Source: Anoplopoma fimbria (lineage: Eukaryota; Chordata; Actinopteri; Perciformes; Anoplopomatidae). From it: a stretch of 64,000 bases of DNA. Shown in pieces: positions 52,086 through 64,000 of this stretch. The stretch is from positions 1 through 64,000 of the forward strand of contig NW_026553274.1 in assembly GCF_027596085.1 (NCBI RefSeq), in the 5' to 3' direction. The position numbers were made by a program, and so were the translations under genes. Under the pieces are notes generated by a model. The model worked only from the letters and a program-made list of their open reading frames with translations, searched no databases and had not been told where the DNA came from. Numbering within the stretch: the first letter of the stretch is position 1; every line of letters begins with the position of its first letter.

Positions 52086-52413
52086 ACTTGACAGTCCCAT
52101 AAAATAATACATTTTCTGGAAAATCGACAGATAAATTGTTAATGCATGCAATAACCATACTTTCAAAAATCAAATATTGCATTACAGCAGGCCTGCTGAC
52201 AATGGCCTAAAATACATGCAGAGATTTTAAAGGGGTACAACAGTATAACCCGTATGACAAAATATCTGACAGTTGACAAATGGGTTTCATCTCACTAGCT
52301 GAATCTTCATACTTATCTTGTAATATCAGATACAAATGGCTGAAGTAAGTAAGTAGTAAGTTAACCTTATTTATATAACTTTTTTTTTTTTTAAACACAG
52401 TTACAAAATGCTT

Positions 52414-52437
52414 CACACACACACACACACACACACA
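52414..52437. repeat. (CA)n microsatellite
   Basis: Twelve CA units, shortly after a T-run at 52380-52392. Confidence 0.9.
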
Positions 52438-52823
52438 AAATAATGAATAGTGTTAAAATAAATTACAATATAAAACAATGAGAGACAGACCAAACATGTA
52501 CGTATGGTAATCTTTACGATTACATTATACAACTGAGATTACCCCCCCAAAATTGAGTTTGACACAACATGCACCACACATCCACAAACAGCTACAGTGT
52601 ATTAACTAAGTGTGCCCTGTGCTCGCGAGGAGGTGCCTGAGGTTGTTTTGTTAATGTGAAGTAGTGCTGACAGAGACGTGAGGAGCTAGTGGGGTCACGT
52701 AATAACAAACACTCACAAACAGACCATCACGCTGCTGAAAGTAATGACCATGTCTGCAGCAGAAGAGCAGAGGGAATAAAGGACTTTAAAAGCCAAGCTG
52801 TTAATCCTCTCACCTCGGCATAA

Positions 52824-52859
52824 ATGATCAGAGTCAAACTCCTGTTTGACTCTGATCAT
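52824..52859. repeat. perfect 16-bp inverted repeat (hairpin)
   Basis: The arms ATGATCAGAGTCAAAC and GTTTGACTCTGATCAT are perfectly complementary across the 4-base loop TCCT. The arms are not simple sequence, so chance is less likely than for AT-rich hairpins. No adjacent T-run or gene suggests a function. Confidence 0.9.
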
Positions 52860-52959
52860 CAAACACTGAGAATATAACAATCTTATAACATTTATTTTAG
52901 TATAAATGTGTGCTTTAGAATCCAGACCATCCCTGACCTAAGTTCTTAGCTTTCAGTGT

Positions 52960-53250
52960 CTTTTATGGCTGAAACCATCAGTTGAAAAATTAAGTACAAT
53001 TTGGATTATTTAATAATGGTTTATGTTATTTATTAAGCAAAAATGGCCAAAACTTGCTGTGTTTTCTCTGTGATATATCATTGTAAATTGAATATATTTT
53101 AGTTTTGGACAAAACAAGGCTTTTAGGCCATAACCTTAATGGATTAAGAATTTGCTTAAGGCATTTTTCAACCTTTCTGACTCTTATGATTAATAGTTTA
53201 ATTGACAAATGAATGGAAAATGAAACTAATCCTTAATAATTGCAGCCCAT
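52960..53250. repeat. AT-rich dispersed repeat, copy 3
   Basis: It runs from tatggctgaaaccatcagtt through ttttggacaaaacaaggctt to attaatagtttaattgacaa and ccttaataattgcagccc. These words place it in the same family and orientation as the copy near 31905. The inverse-related ends suggest a non-autonomous DNA element. Confidence 0.5.
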
Positions 53251-54190
53251 GTACACTTTGTGTCTCTCCAGTGTAAGCACAGTCTGCTACTGTTTACTGG
53301 TTGCTGCTCTCTACAGCATTACAGTCACAAATCCCCTGACCGCATATTCCCATCAGGTAATTGGAATTTGAACTGGCGACCGTCCACTCACATCTCTAAC
53401 CCTCTGACTGTCACTGCAGAGTTAGATTAGACCTTTTCTTGGAGGCTTTTTTTGCATTTGCCTCACCGTTCAATCAAACATGCAAGCACGTTTAGAGGCA
53501 GGGGGGACTTGAGAAAACTGCCCTGGCGTTCTGACTATATTTCTGCTTTGATGTTCCCATGGTGCAGAGCTAGAGGCCGTGCTGAGCGACGACTTGGCAT
53601 TGTACGTAATCTGGAACATGTGGAGCTCCAGATGTGAAGGTCTAAAAGAGCAAAGTGGTCTTGAATTGCGGCACAGCTGAAGACCTGTCTCAGCCACGTC
53701 TCTCTGTAAGCCCATCTGTCTGGTCCCATTTCTTGTCTTTTTACACAGCTAACTTTTTGTATTTCTTCATATATGAGCTGACAAAAGACAGTTGACAACA
53801 TACACGCATTTAATTTAAAAGGAGGTTAATGTCAGCATCTGCCTTAAAGAGGACAACTGACGCAAGCAAGAACTGAAGGGGAAAGACAAGAGATGCCTTT
53901 GATCACTTTTAGCTCTTATTCAGTAATATTTCAACTTGCTTAGTGTTTGAATTGTCATATTAAGACACGATAAGACACGTTGAAGCTCCCTGTGTTTACT
54001 CTGTCTCGTTAAGAACAAACTCAGATTGACAGATAGTGTTAAACAGACAGAAAACAAAAAGTTTGTCTCACTTATGAGGCCTTTCATGCCTTTGATTAAC
54101 TGTCTCGCTTCCTTTTTTTTCATGGTTCAAGCTTGTTTGTTGTCTTTTTGTTTCAAAATGACAAAACCACCCTACACAATGTCAGCTGCA

Positions 54191-54373
54191 GAAAGACCTC
54201 ATCCCCCATCCAACACCTTTGGGATGTAGTACAAAGCTGACTGTGAGCCAGACCTTATCATGATCATCAGTGGCCAACCTCTTGTGGCTGAATGGGAGCA
54301 AATCCCCGGCAGCAACGTTCCAAAATCATGGAAAGAGAGAGGAGGCAGTAGATAAATGCCCATAGTTTTGAAA
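54191..54373 (+). pseudogene. decayed Tc1-like element fragment (transposase C-terminal part)
   Basis: The stretch catccaacacctttgggatg, followed by gagccagaccttatc and cttgtggctgaatgggagca, reads LVAEWEQIP in one frame. This is the family's (A)LVAEWEQIPxAxFQ block near the C-terminus of a fish Tc1-like transposase. The frame is broken and the outer ends are not visible. It abuts the SINE fragment at 54374. Confidence 0.5.
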
Positions 54374-54515
54374 CCCATCCATCTATCCATTATCTCTAAC
54401 CGCTAATCCTTTACAGGGTCAATCCCAGCTGACACCCTGGACAGGTTGCCCGACAATCACAGGGCTGACTTATCGAGACAGACAACCATTCACTCCTCCC
54501 ATTCACACCTGTGGC
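54374..54515 (-). mobile_element. SINE-like repeat fragment (3' half, antisense)
   Basis: Reverse-complemented, this matches the 3' half of the 38388 repeat: gaatggttgtctgtctcgat, gtcagccctgtga, ctgtccagggtgtcagctggga, and an end in atggatagatggatggg. The tRNA-like head is missing. Confidence 0.75.
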
Positions 54516-55679
54516 CAGAAGGTTCAAAACCTCTTTCTGTTGCTGGTTTTGAAATGACATCATTTATCACATATCACATACTTTTGGCCATGTACTGTAA
54601 CTTATCCTACACATAACACTAACCTGAACTGTTTTTGTAAACCTAATCCTTGCTCAATTAAATCTAAATTCTAATCCTAAAATCCTGAATTCACCCTCTG
54701 GAAAACCCGGTGTTGGCAGCATGATTTCTCTTTTTCACAAACAAATCACGACAAGGATTAAACCAAAACCACACAGACAGACACAAAGAGAATCAGAAAA
54801 GAGGAAGGCAGAGAGTGACACGATGTCCTGTACGACAGACACATTCTTTTCCTGCAGGCTACATGTACTTCTGTGTCTCAGACGCTCTCACTCTAGGGAG
54901 CCTTGGGGTCAGACAGACAGCGATTTGGCAAATGGCTGAATTAATTATTGATCTGATGACTTTGATAGTGAGGAGAGACTGAAGGCGCCCAAACATGTCT
55001 GGTTGCACCCTGCAGTATATAGTTTGCTGTTTTTATGCCATCCTATATTTTTGTGTCCTTTTTCTCGGCCCTATTTTCCTGGCTGAGAATAAAGTTTTAG
55101 ATCAAGTTAGTTTTGTGTTTGTAAATGTCTGACAAAGACTTGTAGCTCAGTTATGATGAACATATTTCATTATTTTCAGATAAGATTTTGTAATTTACTG
55201 CTTCTAGTTTGGTCAGTAATATCAAAGAATGTGTGTGAACAAGTTCCAACATGTGGAGGGAACTCATTCTTTGTGTTTTGGGTTTTACATGCATGTTGAC
55301 AGGGAGCAACAAGTTAAAGAAAGCAAGCTCTCCAGCTGAGAAAAACTGACATGTGTTCCCTTTAATTAGTACATGACGTGTGCCGTGGCTGCAATGCATT
55401 GTGGTCTGATGAAGCCGCAGTAAGTGGAGAAGCTGGCACAGTATCTCAGCATATTTTATGATGGGTTGCTACCAATATGCATTTGTTTTGAAATCATTTG
55501 AAACAAACAAAGTTTGTCTGAAAAGGCCGTCAAAAGAGCTGGCAGTACCGTTGATGCTGTTGTGCCAACACTTTTATGATTTAGGCTGCAATGGAAATGG
55601 AATGTGTAGACAGAGTATAACATTGCATGTCAGGAAAACTTAAACTCAGAAACTCTTGGCTGGACAACCATTCATTTTT

Positions 55680-56000
55680 GTACATATAAACATGATGACC
55701 AGAGGGCGAATCACTTGATCCTCTGACTTTTTATCCATTGCGACCACCAGATGAAGGTTTTCACATAAAATGTATCTCAACGTCTCCTAGATGGATTGGC
55801 ACAACATTTTCTACGGACATTCATGGCTCCTTGACAATGTATCTGGCTGTCTTATGCCACCGTAAAGTTTGAGGTTTTATGTGAAATGTCTCGTCAACTA
55901 TTTGATGAATTGCCACGAAGGTTGGTAAACAAATTCATGTCCCCCTTGAGATAAATTGCAGTTACTATGGTGATCCATTCTCTTTTAATCTAGCACAATC
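55680..56000. repeat. fish dispersed repeat (ATGGATTGGCAC family)
   Basis: It contains aacgtctcctagatggattg, then gcacaacattttctacggacattcatgg. A second related unit follows at 55889-55935 (gtcaactatttgatgaattg, then ccacgaaggttggtaaacaa). From memory this resembles a common fish repeat with internally repeated units. Ends and family are not determined. Confidence 0.5.
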
Positions 56001-59000
56001 ATCAATCAGGCAAAAATTTCATTTTTGGTGAGTTGGTAAACATTGCTTGTTAAGAATGTTTGCCTCCAGTATTTCTTGCAGACCTGGTAGAAACTCTCTT
56101 GTATGGGCAAATTTTAACTTTTGCACAAAATAATCACCTCTATGATTGCTGTTCACTCTCCTGTATTAACTATCCTGTATGACTAACTCGTCGTCTAGAG
56201 GACACACTAATGCCAGTGTCCATGTTTGTGTCACTGTGGCTGCTCTTTTAGAGTTTGTGGGGAATAACATCATTATTGAATCATTTCTTTTCTAAACAGA
56301 GGAAGTGCGGCTCAGGTATCTAATGAGGTCTGCAAGGTCACGGAAGGATGTGAGGTGAATTGCTTGCGAGGCAGCAGCAAAAATAATTAACCGAAACATT
56401 AGACTGCTGTAATGATGATGGGAACATTGAGTGGACCAGCTAAGAGGTTATTTGAACTGAGATTTTCCAATGTTTTCTTGAGCTTGTTAAGGTAACCAAA
56501 ACAAATGCTACTATTATGTGTGGGTCATCGCGAAGCAGTACATCATCAGACCTGTTTGTTAACTATTTTTCTGGTTATTCATTTTCCATATGTCAATCCC
56601 CCACTATCTGTATGCTGCTTGTTTTATTTCTAAGCTACATGTAATTCTCACTGCCAATGCTTTTTTGCCACTTTGTGTGATTAACTGCTGATTAACAGTG
56701 ATAGTCCTGGTAAATATTACTACAAAGCAACGATGGGAACGTTAAACTTTTCGGGGACAGTTTGGAAAGTTTTACATCGCAATATGCCGACCTCCGACCT
56801 TCTTTAACACCATACATAGTACTAAAGAAAGAAAATTATTTTGTGGACGAGATCTGCCTGTCAAACCCTGCAGCCTCTCTGGCTGACGCTCTGAGGTGCC
56901 CTTAAGATGATTTGAAGGCAAGAGGCTGCGACTGAGGTCTGCTGCTGTAATTGCTCTTCTATTGAACAGTCAGGGCAGGTGGACTCACCGCACCCTATTG
57001 ACAAGAATGCAATCAGTATTGGATTCAGAGGAGATTATGTGGGATCATTCATTGCATGGTCTAAATTCTATAGCAGGGCCTCATTAGTAAAAGTTTCATT
57101 CAAGTTTCATTAGTAGGCTTTGACAGATTTGGTGCCATGTAGCTTAAACACTGCTTCTGCCAATTAATCAAGCCCAATGGCCAAAAACAGAGGTATAGTT
57201 TCTGGAAAGGTTACTTTAGGTAGAGGAGTAAAAGGTAGAAGCATGGGAGGAGGAGACAAGTCAGTTGTGTTAATGGGGCTTCTGTTTTCCCCTGAGACTG
57301 AGGGCCAGACTGGGAGGCTCAGCCTGTCATGACAAGATAGATGCTGGGAGAGATGTTTTTGGGGATGGAATTTAAAATTTGCTGCCCTGCTGTGTTAATG
57401 GCACCTGTTAAAGAAGAGGAGGGCAGGTCGGCTGCGACACAAGAGGTCAGCTTTAAAGTTTCCTCCTGTGCTGTCAGTTCCTCCTGATGCACAGCTGAGT
57501 GCAGGAGAAAAAAGCAAATTTGGCTAATTACATTAGATATAACTGAAATGATGTCCTAGTGGGAAATTAGCCTGACAGGCTGCCTGTAGATAAGATGGAC
57601 ACAGAGAGCTGAAGATAATACAATTAATTAAAACAACTGCACATTGACAGTCATCCGGGGATACATATGTCAGGCGTCTTCATTTCAAGATATATTCGAT
57701 ATATCAAGTTTGACTTATTTTACCTTTTCTACAGGCCAAGCTGATAGGAGGGAAAACACAGTAATGCAGGCCTCATTTTACAATCGGGATTACGGGTTAC
57801 ATTCTCCTTACAACCGAGCAATTCGGCTGAGTGAATGATGACTATTGTCTCTCAGAACCAAAAGTGGAAGATGTTACAGTTGTTGTTACAGCACCGCAAA
57901 TCGTCTTAAGGATGTGGTTAAGGTGGACTATCGTGGTTTGCATCCCGTCTCCTACTGTCAGCACTGTTTGCTTTTTACCACTGCCACAATCTTTTCCTAA
58001 CCTAAAATCCTTTAGGGTTCCAACTTCCATGTAACAATTATTTTTCATTTTTTAAAAGCTGCAAATCCTTGCATTAGTGCTTTTTGCTAATTAAACGATT
58101 ATTTGATCAACAGATACAGTAGCTGCAGATCAGTATTTTGATGATTGACTTATCAATCAATAAATTAATCATTTCAGCTCCTTGATAATTAATTGTATGT
58201 GCTGACGTAATGTTACATTGTTTGCCAGCAAGCTGGCTAAAATATCAGCTAGTTAGCCTCATGTTACTTGTGATGGCTCGGCTGGGAAACTCTTATTTTT
58301 CCTTTGAGAAAAACTTGTTGGAGCAAACTTACCAAATCATATAAGACAAAGAAAACAGACAACAGCTCAGTAAGAAAAACAAGAGACTATAGCTGCTTAA
58401 TAATGTCCTTTTTGAACAACTTTCTTGAGAGATATTCCTGAGAGAAATAAAAATCAACTGAGTCTGTCTCTTAACTTTCTTTGAGGTACTTGATAATTTA
58501 GTTCAATCCATCTCAAAAAGGCCATTATTTTGGAATGTAAAGCTCCTCAAGCGTAAGTTTAAAGGTAAATCCCATTTTAAATTGGAGTTTAAAGTTTTGC
58601 TTCAACAGAATTAAGTTTAATCTAGGTTTATAGAAAAACTAAACTGATGTTTAAAGAGAGGTTTCAATGTAATCTCTCTTAATTGTAAGATAGTTTTAAA
58701 ATTGAAATAAATCATTGAACTATGATTCAATCAGGTTTAAAAAAAAAAAACCTTGTTGATGTAACCCAGCCTTAGAAGAAAATATATTCACACTGATCTT
58801 CCATATTAAGAGTTTCCTGTGTAAAGAAAGTCATGAATGTTACATCAGATCCTCCATAAAATTGGAAGTGAAATCCAGACGGGACCCACTTTCCAAGAAG
58901 AAAATGACTAAAAGCCGGCACAAAGTGATGATGTGACAGGCAGCATGTCAGTCAGAGTTCAGGCTACTAAATCAGAAACGTCTTCCATTAATCCGGTCCT

Positions 59001-59118
59001 GCATACGGTCCCTCATCAGTCTGTGGAAGACCCCGACCACAGCCCGACCACTTTAATCATTCATGTTATAATGAACCCAGGTAAAAAATTGATGAGGGGC
59101 TCTACCTCTGTGTGTGCG

Positions 59119-59240
<122 letters not shown>

Positions 59241-59287
59241 TGGGAAGCAGAGGGTATTTTTTTCTTCCCTGCTCTCAAACTTTTCCT

Positions 59288-59305
59288 CACACACACACAC
59301 ACACA
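59288..59305. repeat. (CA)n tract opposite to the (TG)n at 59120
   Basis: Nine CA units 51 bases after the (TG)n tract. The two could pair as an inverted repeat. Confidence 0.9.
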
Positions 59306-60247
59306 AACGCATGCATATCTTAATGTAGCGAAAAGCTCTAATTTAATACATCAGTGATACTGATCCTGTCCGGCCTGAGGATTAGTGTGTTTAAATTTTC
59401 TCATCCTCTCAGCCCGGCACTTTTTCTCTCACATATTCTGAATTTACAGCATCCGCTCTGATGCAGCTTTGTCCTGTTCCGTAGCAAACCAGAACATCAT
59501 TGCACTCTGCTTCTCTGGTCGACATAAAGGCCTCAATCAATTAATGAATTTGAATTTATACTTAAAAAATCTAATTGTTGTTTCATTTTTTCTTCTTTTC
59601 GCAAAAGGACTTCCTGTGCTGTCACTGTTTACATTAAACAATTTTCAACATTTTGCATAAGGAAGGAGAACTTTTTTACTGTTCATAAATTGATTGAAGG
59701 CTGTAACATACTTAATATGCACAGGGAGTTCTTAGAGCGTGGCAGTTTCTTTTGTTACACTGACATACCACTTGAATATGTTTGCACTTTTTCTCTTTTG
59801 TTTGAGACGTTAAGGTAAATCTTTGCACAGCTTTAATCTCCTAATGAGTCCTCAAAATGTGTTTGACGTAAACAAAGATAGATTATGCTAATGGCATAAC
59901 AACAAGCTGATTAATGCACTAGTCGCAAGAAAATGTGTCATTATGTTTTTGATAATCTCAATTCAAGGTTCATTTCACTTTCAACCGTCTTCATCAGAAG
60001 TTTATAGAGTGGCCCAGTTGCCATGGAACTGTAGATGTTCCTATAGGTCTTGTCATCGATGTTGACTTAAAGATTGAGCTTGGAAACTATAGTTGACAAA
60101 ACAATCTCAATTTAAGAAAAAAATGTCCTCATTCCATATTTAAGACCTTTAGATCAGTGATATTACAGAATTCTGACTTTTAAAGAAAATAATTTTGTAA
60201 ACCAAAAATTTGACTTGTATATACATTACATATCACTGAAGAAGTCT

Positions 60248-60354
<107 letters not shown>

Positions 60355-62660
60355 CGTGCATGGCTCAGTGTGTGTGTTCCGTCTCAGTGACAGAAGTGGG
60401 TTACCTCGGCTAAGAACAAAGCCAAGAGTTTGGCACTTTGATCGGTGATGCCAAAGCCAAACCGAGTTAATTACAACCTCACACTGGCTGCCTGGCAGAG
60501 TCGAGCACAAGTCACAGAGAGGGAGGGCGTTTTGAGTTGATTTGGCCAATTACCAGTTCCACATGATGGAAACTGTAATCATAATTACATCGTGAGTGCT
60601 CATTATTCCTTGTTAAGATAGAGAAAATGACCCTGGAGTGAAAAATATACACTATTCAGCTGTAGCTATTGATGATATCCAGTTTAACACTGAAATAACA
60701 AATTTCTGTCTTGAGAGAGACATTAGTGTTCTTGCAGGGTACATTGTTTTTCACTTTGTAAAGGTCAGCCGCTCTGATAGTTCACCTGTTTCAGACACGA
60801 CCACTTAACAATGCCTTTAAGACTGTGCTTTAGTCATTCACAGTTTTGTCCATGACGAAAAGCTAATCTCAGTCAAACATTTTAGAGCAAGTTCAAACAC
60901 AGTAAAAGAATAGACCAAATTATAATTATACTGCAGGAGTAATCTCAATGTTCCTTCTAGGGTAGGCTTTCCATTTTGGTTAGTGTTGCAGAAGGTTGCG
61001 TTATCATTACAGTTGATTCAGCCTGGCTGCCCGCTGCTGGTACATGAGTGGGAGTGAGAGCTCGCTTCTTTAGTTTTGTTAACCATTTTGTTCTGTGCCC
61101 CTAAAATCACTCTTTTCACTGCTATGTTTCTCTCCCTGCTTTCTGTATTGCTTATTCTGCAGAGTGCAGAAGTGACTGATTACATGTGAGAGTTTGGAGG
61201 GATTACACGTCGGATTACACACTGAAAATTGCCTTCTCGACTCTGCTTTTATTACAACATGAACCTTCTCTGTCTTTGTTTGTTTGTAATCTTACTGTTG
61301 GAATAATGCAGTTTATCCACAGAAGCTCCGTAGAAAGGCAGAAAGAAAGAAATCCACATTAATGAATGATAATTATTGCTAAACACTTCTGGCGTGTTTG
61401 TAATTAGGAGATAACATAACACACAGAATCACATACACTAGATATGGATTACATTCTGTAATCTGCTGTTACACAGTCTTGCAGAAGTAAGCTAACAGGT
61501 TGCAGAAGTTCTCTGGTTACATTCACCCTAATTAAAGATTATTTTGTTCAGAAAATGAAGTCCACAGCAGCTAAATCTTAACCTCTGTCTCAATGCAGTG
61601 CAGTGGTTTTTGAATGGTACTAAGATGCTGTATTAGTTGAAACGGACCAGTTAATGCTCATGTTCTGAAAAAACATCAGGAAGGGAGTTATTGTAGTTTG
61701 ATTCATTGGTTTGGCCCGAATTATGGAATTTAAGCTACCTCTTCTCTAAAATATAACTCAATGATGAACACACAGACAGGACGCACATATTTTAAGACCC
61801 AATTGGACTGGCACTTCTCAAGGATATCATTATTTCCGATGTCTATCTTGAATAAACATCAATAAACCTATTTAGGAATCATATGCAAAAGACGCTTCTT
61901 TTATCTCAAGAACTGGACAATCATCACCTTTTTATGAGTTTTTTTTTCTGTTTCAAAGTAATCCAGTGATAGCTGTCATCCATGGGCACATGTCATATAA
62001 GAAGTGCAGAAAGCTAATTTGGCATATACTTTTAATGAAGCTAATTTGCCAAAATGTGAACATATAGGTTTAAGAAAAAGGGCTCACAGTGTCTGACACT
62101 AAAAGAAAACTCCTCCAGTGTATACTAATACTGACAGTACACAATTTTGTTCTTATGGAGCTATTATTTAACATTTTAGTCTTTTTATTATTTATTATAA
62201 TTAATATTCATACTTAATCACTTGTTTTATGATCTGTTCTCCCACAGTCAAACATCTGATTGACTGATTTCGATATGCATGTTGGTATTTTTAAATGTGC
62301 CTGATTTTTGTTAACTTACTGCACACTCAAACGTATCTGACAATCGAACTAGGGCACAGTGCTGTGTTAGTGATTTTAAAAACCTTTCATCAGGTTAATA
62401 CTTAATTTAATTCACAGTGAGTGCTGCGTTTAAAAAACTGATTGTGTGATAGACTGTGCTAAATCATGCGCGGCACTGCTTGATTTAGGGCAGTCATCAT
62501 TGGAATATTACCTCTGCTGAAGTTGCAGTGCGGGGGGATGTAACAATTACTTTCATTTTAATGCTTCAGTAGGCAAGAAAATCCACCTGTTTTGTCAGCC
62601 TAAATCACAGTGGGGCTGCAGCACAGAGGGCTGTGTCCTTAATAGTTGGGAGGACAAAGA

Positions 62661-62965
62661 TTAAAGGGATAGTTTGGTTGTTTTGAAGTGGGTTTGTATG
62701 ATGTACTTATCCATAGTCTGTGTATGACCTACAGTAGATGATGGCTGGGGTGCTTGCAGCTTGGAGAAGCAGACAGGTGTTACTGCATGGAAGTAAAGTA
62801 ATGTACTTCTGTGTGTTTAGAATATTACATTTTTTTTCGCCTTGCCTCCATCAAGGTAAACATTTTTTGACTTGCAATGGATTGCTTTTTGGACATGAAA
62901 GATGGATTGATTGATTTAGAGGAAAACCTGTCCATTTTTTGTTTTGTTGCTATAAAAACTGCTAC
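62661..62965 (+). repeat. fish dispersed repeat (TTAAAGGGATAGTTTGG family)
   Basis: It starts ttaaagggatagtttggttg and continues gtacttatccatagtctgtg, cctacagtagatgatggctg and cttggagaagcagacaggtg. I recognise these words as an abundant teleost repeat without coding capacity. The right border is unclear because a SINE follows directly. Confidence 0.6.
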
Positions 62966-63133
62966 CATGAGCCGTCTGGTAGCCAAGTGGTTAAAACACA
63001 TAATATATTGCCTCAACATCCCCAGTTTGACTCTGTCTGGAAACCTTTGTTGCATGTCATAGCCCCCTTACTCGTTCCCTGCCATTTCACACCTGTATCC
63101 CTCCCATCATAATCAAATGAAGGCAAAAAGCCA
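62966..63133 (+). mobile_element. tRNA-derived SINE
   Basis: The head catgagccgtctggtagcca, then agtggttaaaacac, and cagtttgactctgtctgg, carries degenerate pol III A and B boxes (TGGTAGCCAAGTGG, AGTTTGACTCT). The body includes tttgttgcatgtcatagccc, and the end is aaatgaaggcaaaaagcc. Both are typical of a fish tRNA-derived SINE whose tail reads (AATAAAGG)CAAAAAGCC. It is about 168 bp and diverged. Confidence 0.6.
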
Positions 63134-64000
63134 GTGGAACCACTGCTGTAGCATCTTCCTCCTGTATAATTGGCTGCAAATATCCCTGGTGTTGTCTTTC
63201 TTTTTGGATTACATGATTGGAATATGTCCAACGGCACCTCCTTCACTGCAACTCCTTTTAGTGTGGACGAACTGCCCTCCAGTCACTGTGGGTATTCTGC
63301 ACACAGCACATTACTCGACAGACTTTTATGCATTCGGTTGGAGTATACTGAAGCCTTAAGAGGAAAGAGCTTGAAGGCTGGCTAAGGGACCATCCAGCAG
63401 AGAAATGGTCATAAATAGTGATGTGTGTAAATGAGCCAGACACCTGGGCTCCTTTCCAAACAGCACATTTCCTATTTTCAACAGCATTCGATGCTAGTTG
63501 ACACGTTAAGAGAAAAGCATCCGAACAGTAAATTTTTTGAGTTAAAGAAAAATGTCCCTGGTCACATTAGGCAGGTCACATTAACAGCTTTCCCCTTCTG
63601 TGTCCTTCATAAAGACCTCCTTTGGGTGTACTACATTACAATGTCCATCCATTACCTTTCCATTAGGAGTTAAAGTGGGAGGAATATGTGACCTCTTTGG
63701 GTGGTGGGATCAATAAGGATGTTTCATAGCCTGTGCAATGTCAAACTATTGATCCTGAGATCACTCGATGACCTTGATGTGTTGTCAGTACACCCTGAAT
63801 GACATTGGCAGTCAAGCAGAAAGGTGTTCAAAGACTTAAATGTCAATTAAGTGCTATTTGTATCACAGTAAGAAACAGGCAATAAGGTATTTACATATAC
63901 CATCCTCTCAACGAGTTATGTTGGCCAAACTGTTAGCTAAAATAATGAAAAAATCTAATTAAAACAAGGCTATTGGATATTTTGTCAAGTTTCATCGCTG

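Overview
This is vertebrate genomic DNA, almost certainly from a ray-finned (teleost) fish. It has small exons separated by introns of 4-17 kb, long dinucleotide microsatellites, and fish-typical mobile elements: Tc1/mariner, PIF/Harbinger, hAT, L2-like LINEs and tRNA-headed SINEs. There are no operons, ribosome binding sites or CRISPR arrays.

The only host gene I recognise is nos1ap (CAPON, the carboxyl-terminal PDZ ligand of neuronal nitric oxide synthase), on the + strand. Five exons are visible, probably the last five: 6139-6274 (end of the PTB domain), 11737-11905 (linker), 29043-29204 (Ser/Pro and Gln-rich linker), 41227-41392 (coiled coil) and 45710-46282 (C-terminal region ending in the PDZ ligand EIAV). 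All have GT-AG borders and their phases agree (1, then 0, 0, 1) once one missing base is allowed for. The exons encoding most of the PTB domain are not in the window and should lie upstream. I cannot tell whether this is the a or b teleost paralogue.

The gene is not open as written. The 11737-11905 exon lacks one base near 11882 and reaches TGA at 11886. The last exon has one surplus base near 45830, so its 5' half ends at TAG 45889 while the conserved C-terminus continues in the next frame. Both look like single-base run-length changes in otherwise conserved exons. Assembly error is the simplest explanation, and a recently inactivated copy is the alternative.

Layout. 1-6138: intron with an L2 relic, a (TA)n tract and a 1.6-kb Tc1-like element (1589-3188). 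6275-11736: intron with little recognisable. 11906-29042: intron with a Harbinger element (12891 to about 15915) invaded by a LINE and still carrying a two-exon Myb-like gene, an antisense L2 relic, a hAT-type MITE and a long (TG)n tract. 29205-41226: intron with paired (AC)n tracts, a hAT transposase relic, several copies of an AT-rich dispersed repeat and a SINE. 41393-45709: intron with a 1.3-kb internally deleted Tc1-like element. After 46282: a short 3' UTR with AATAAA at 46479, then about 17 kb without a recognised gene but with decayed transposase pieces, SINE fragments, a perfect 36-bp hairpin and two long (TG)n tracts.

I found no convincing undescribed system. The observations most worth checking are the two frameshifts, the open frame leading into the coiled-coil exon, and the nested and deletion-derivative transposons.
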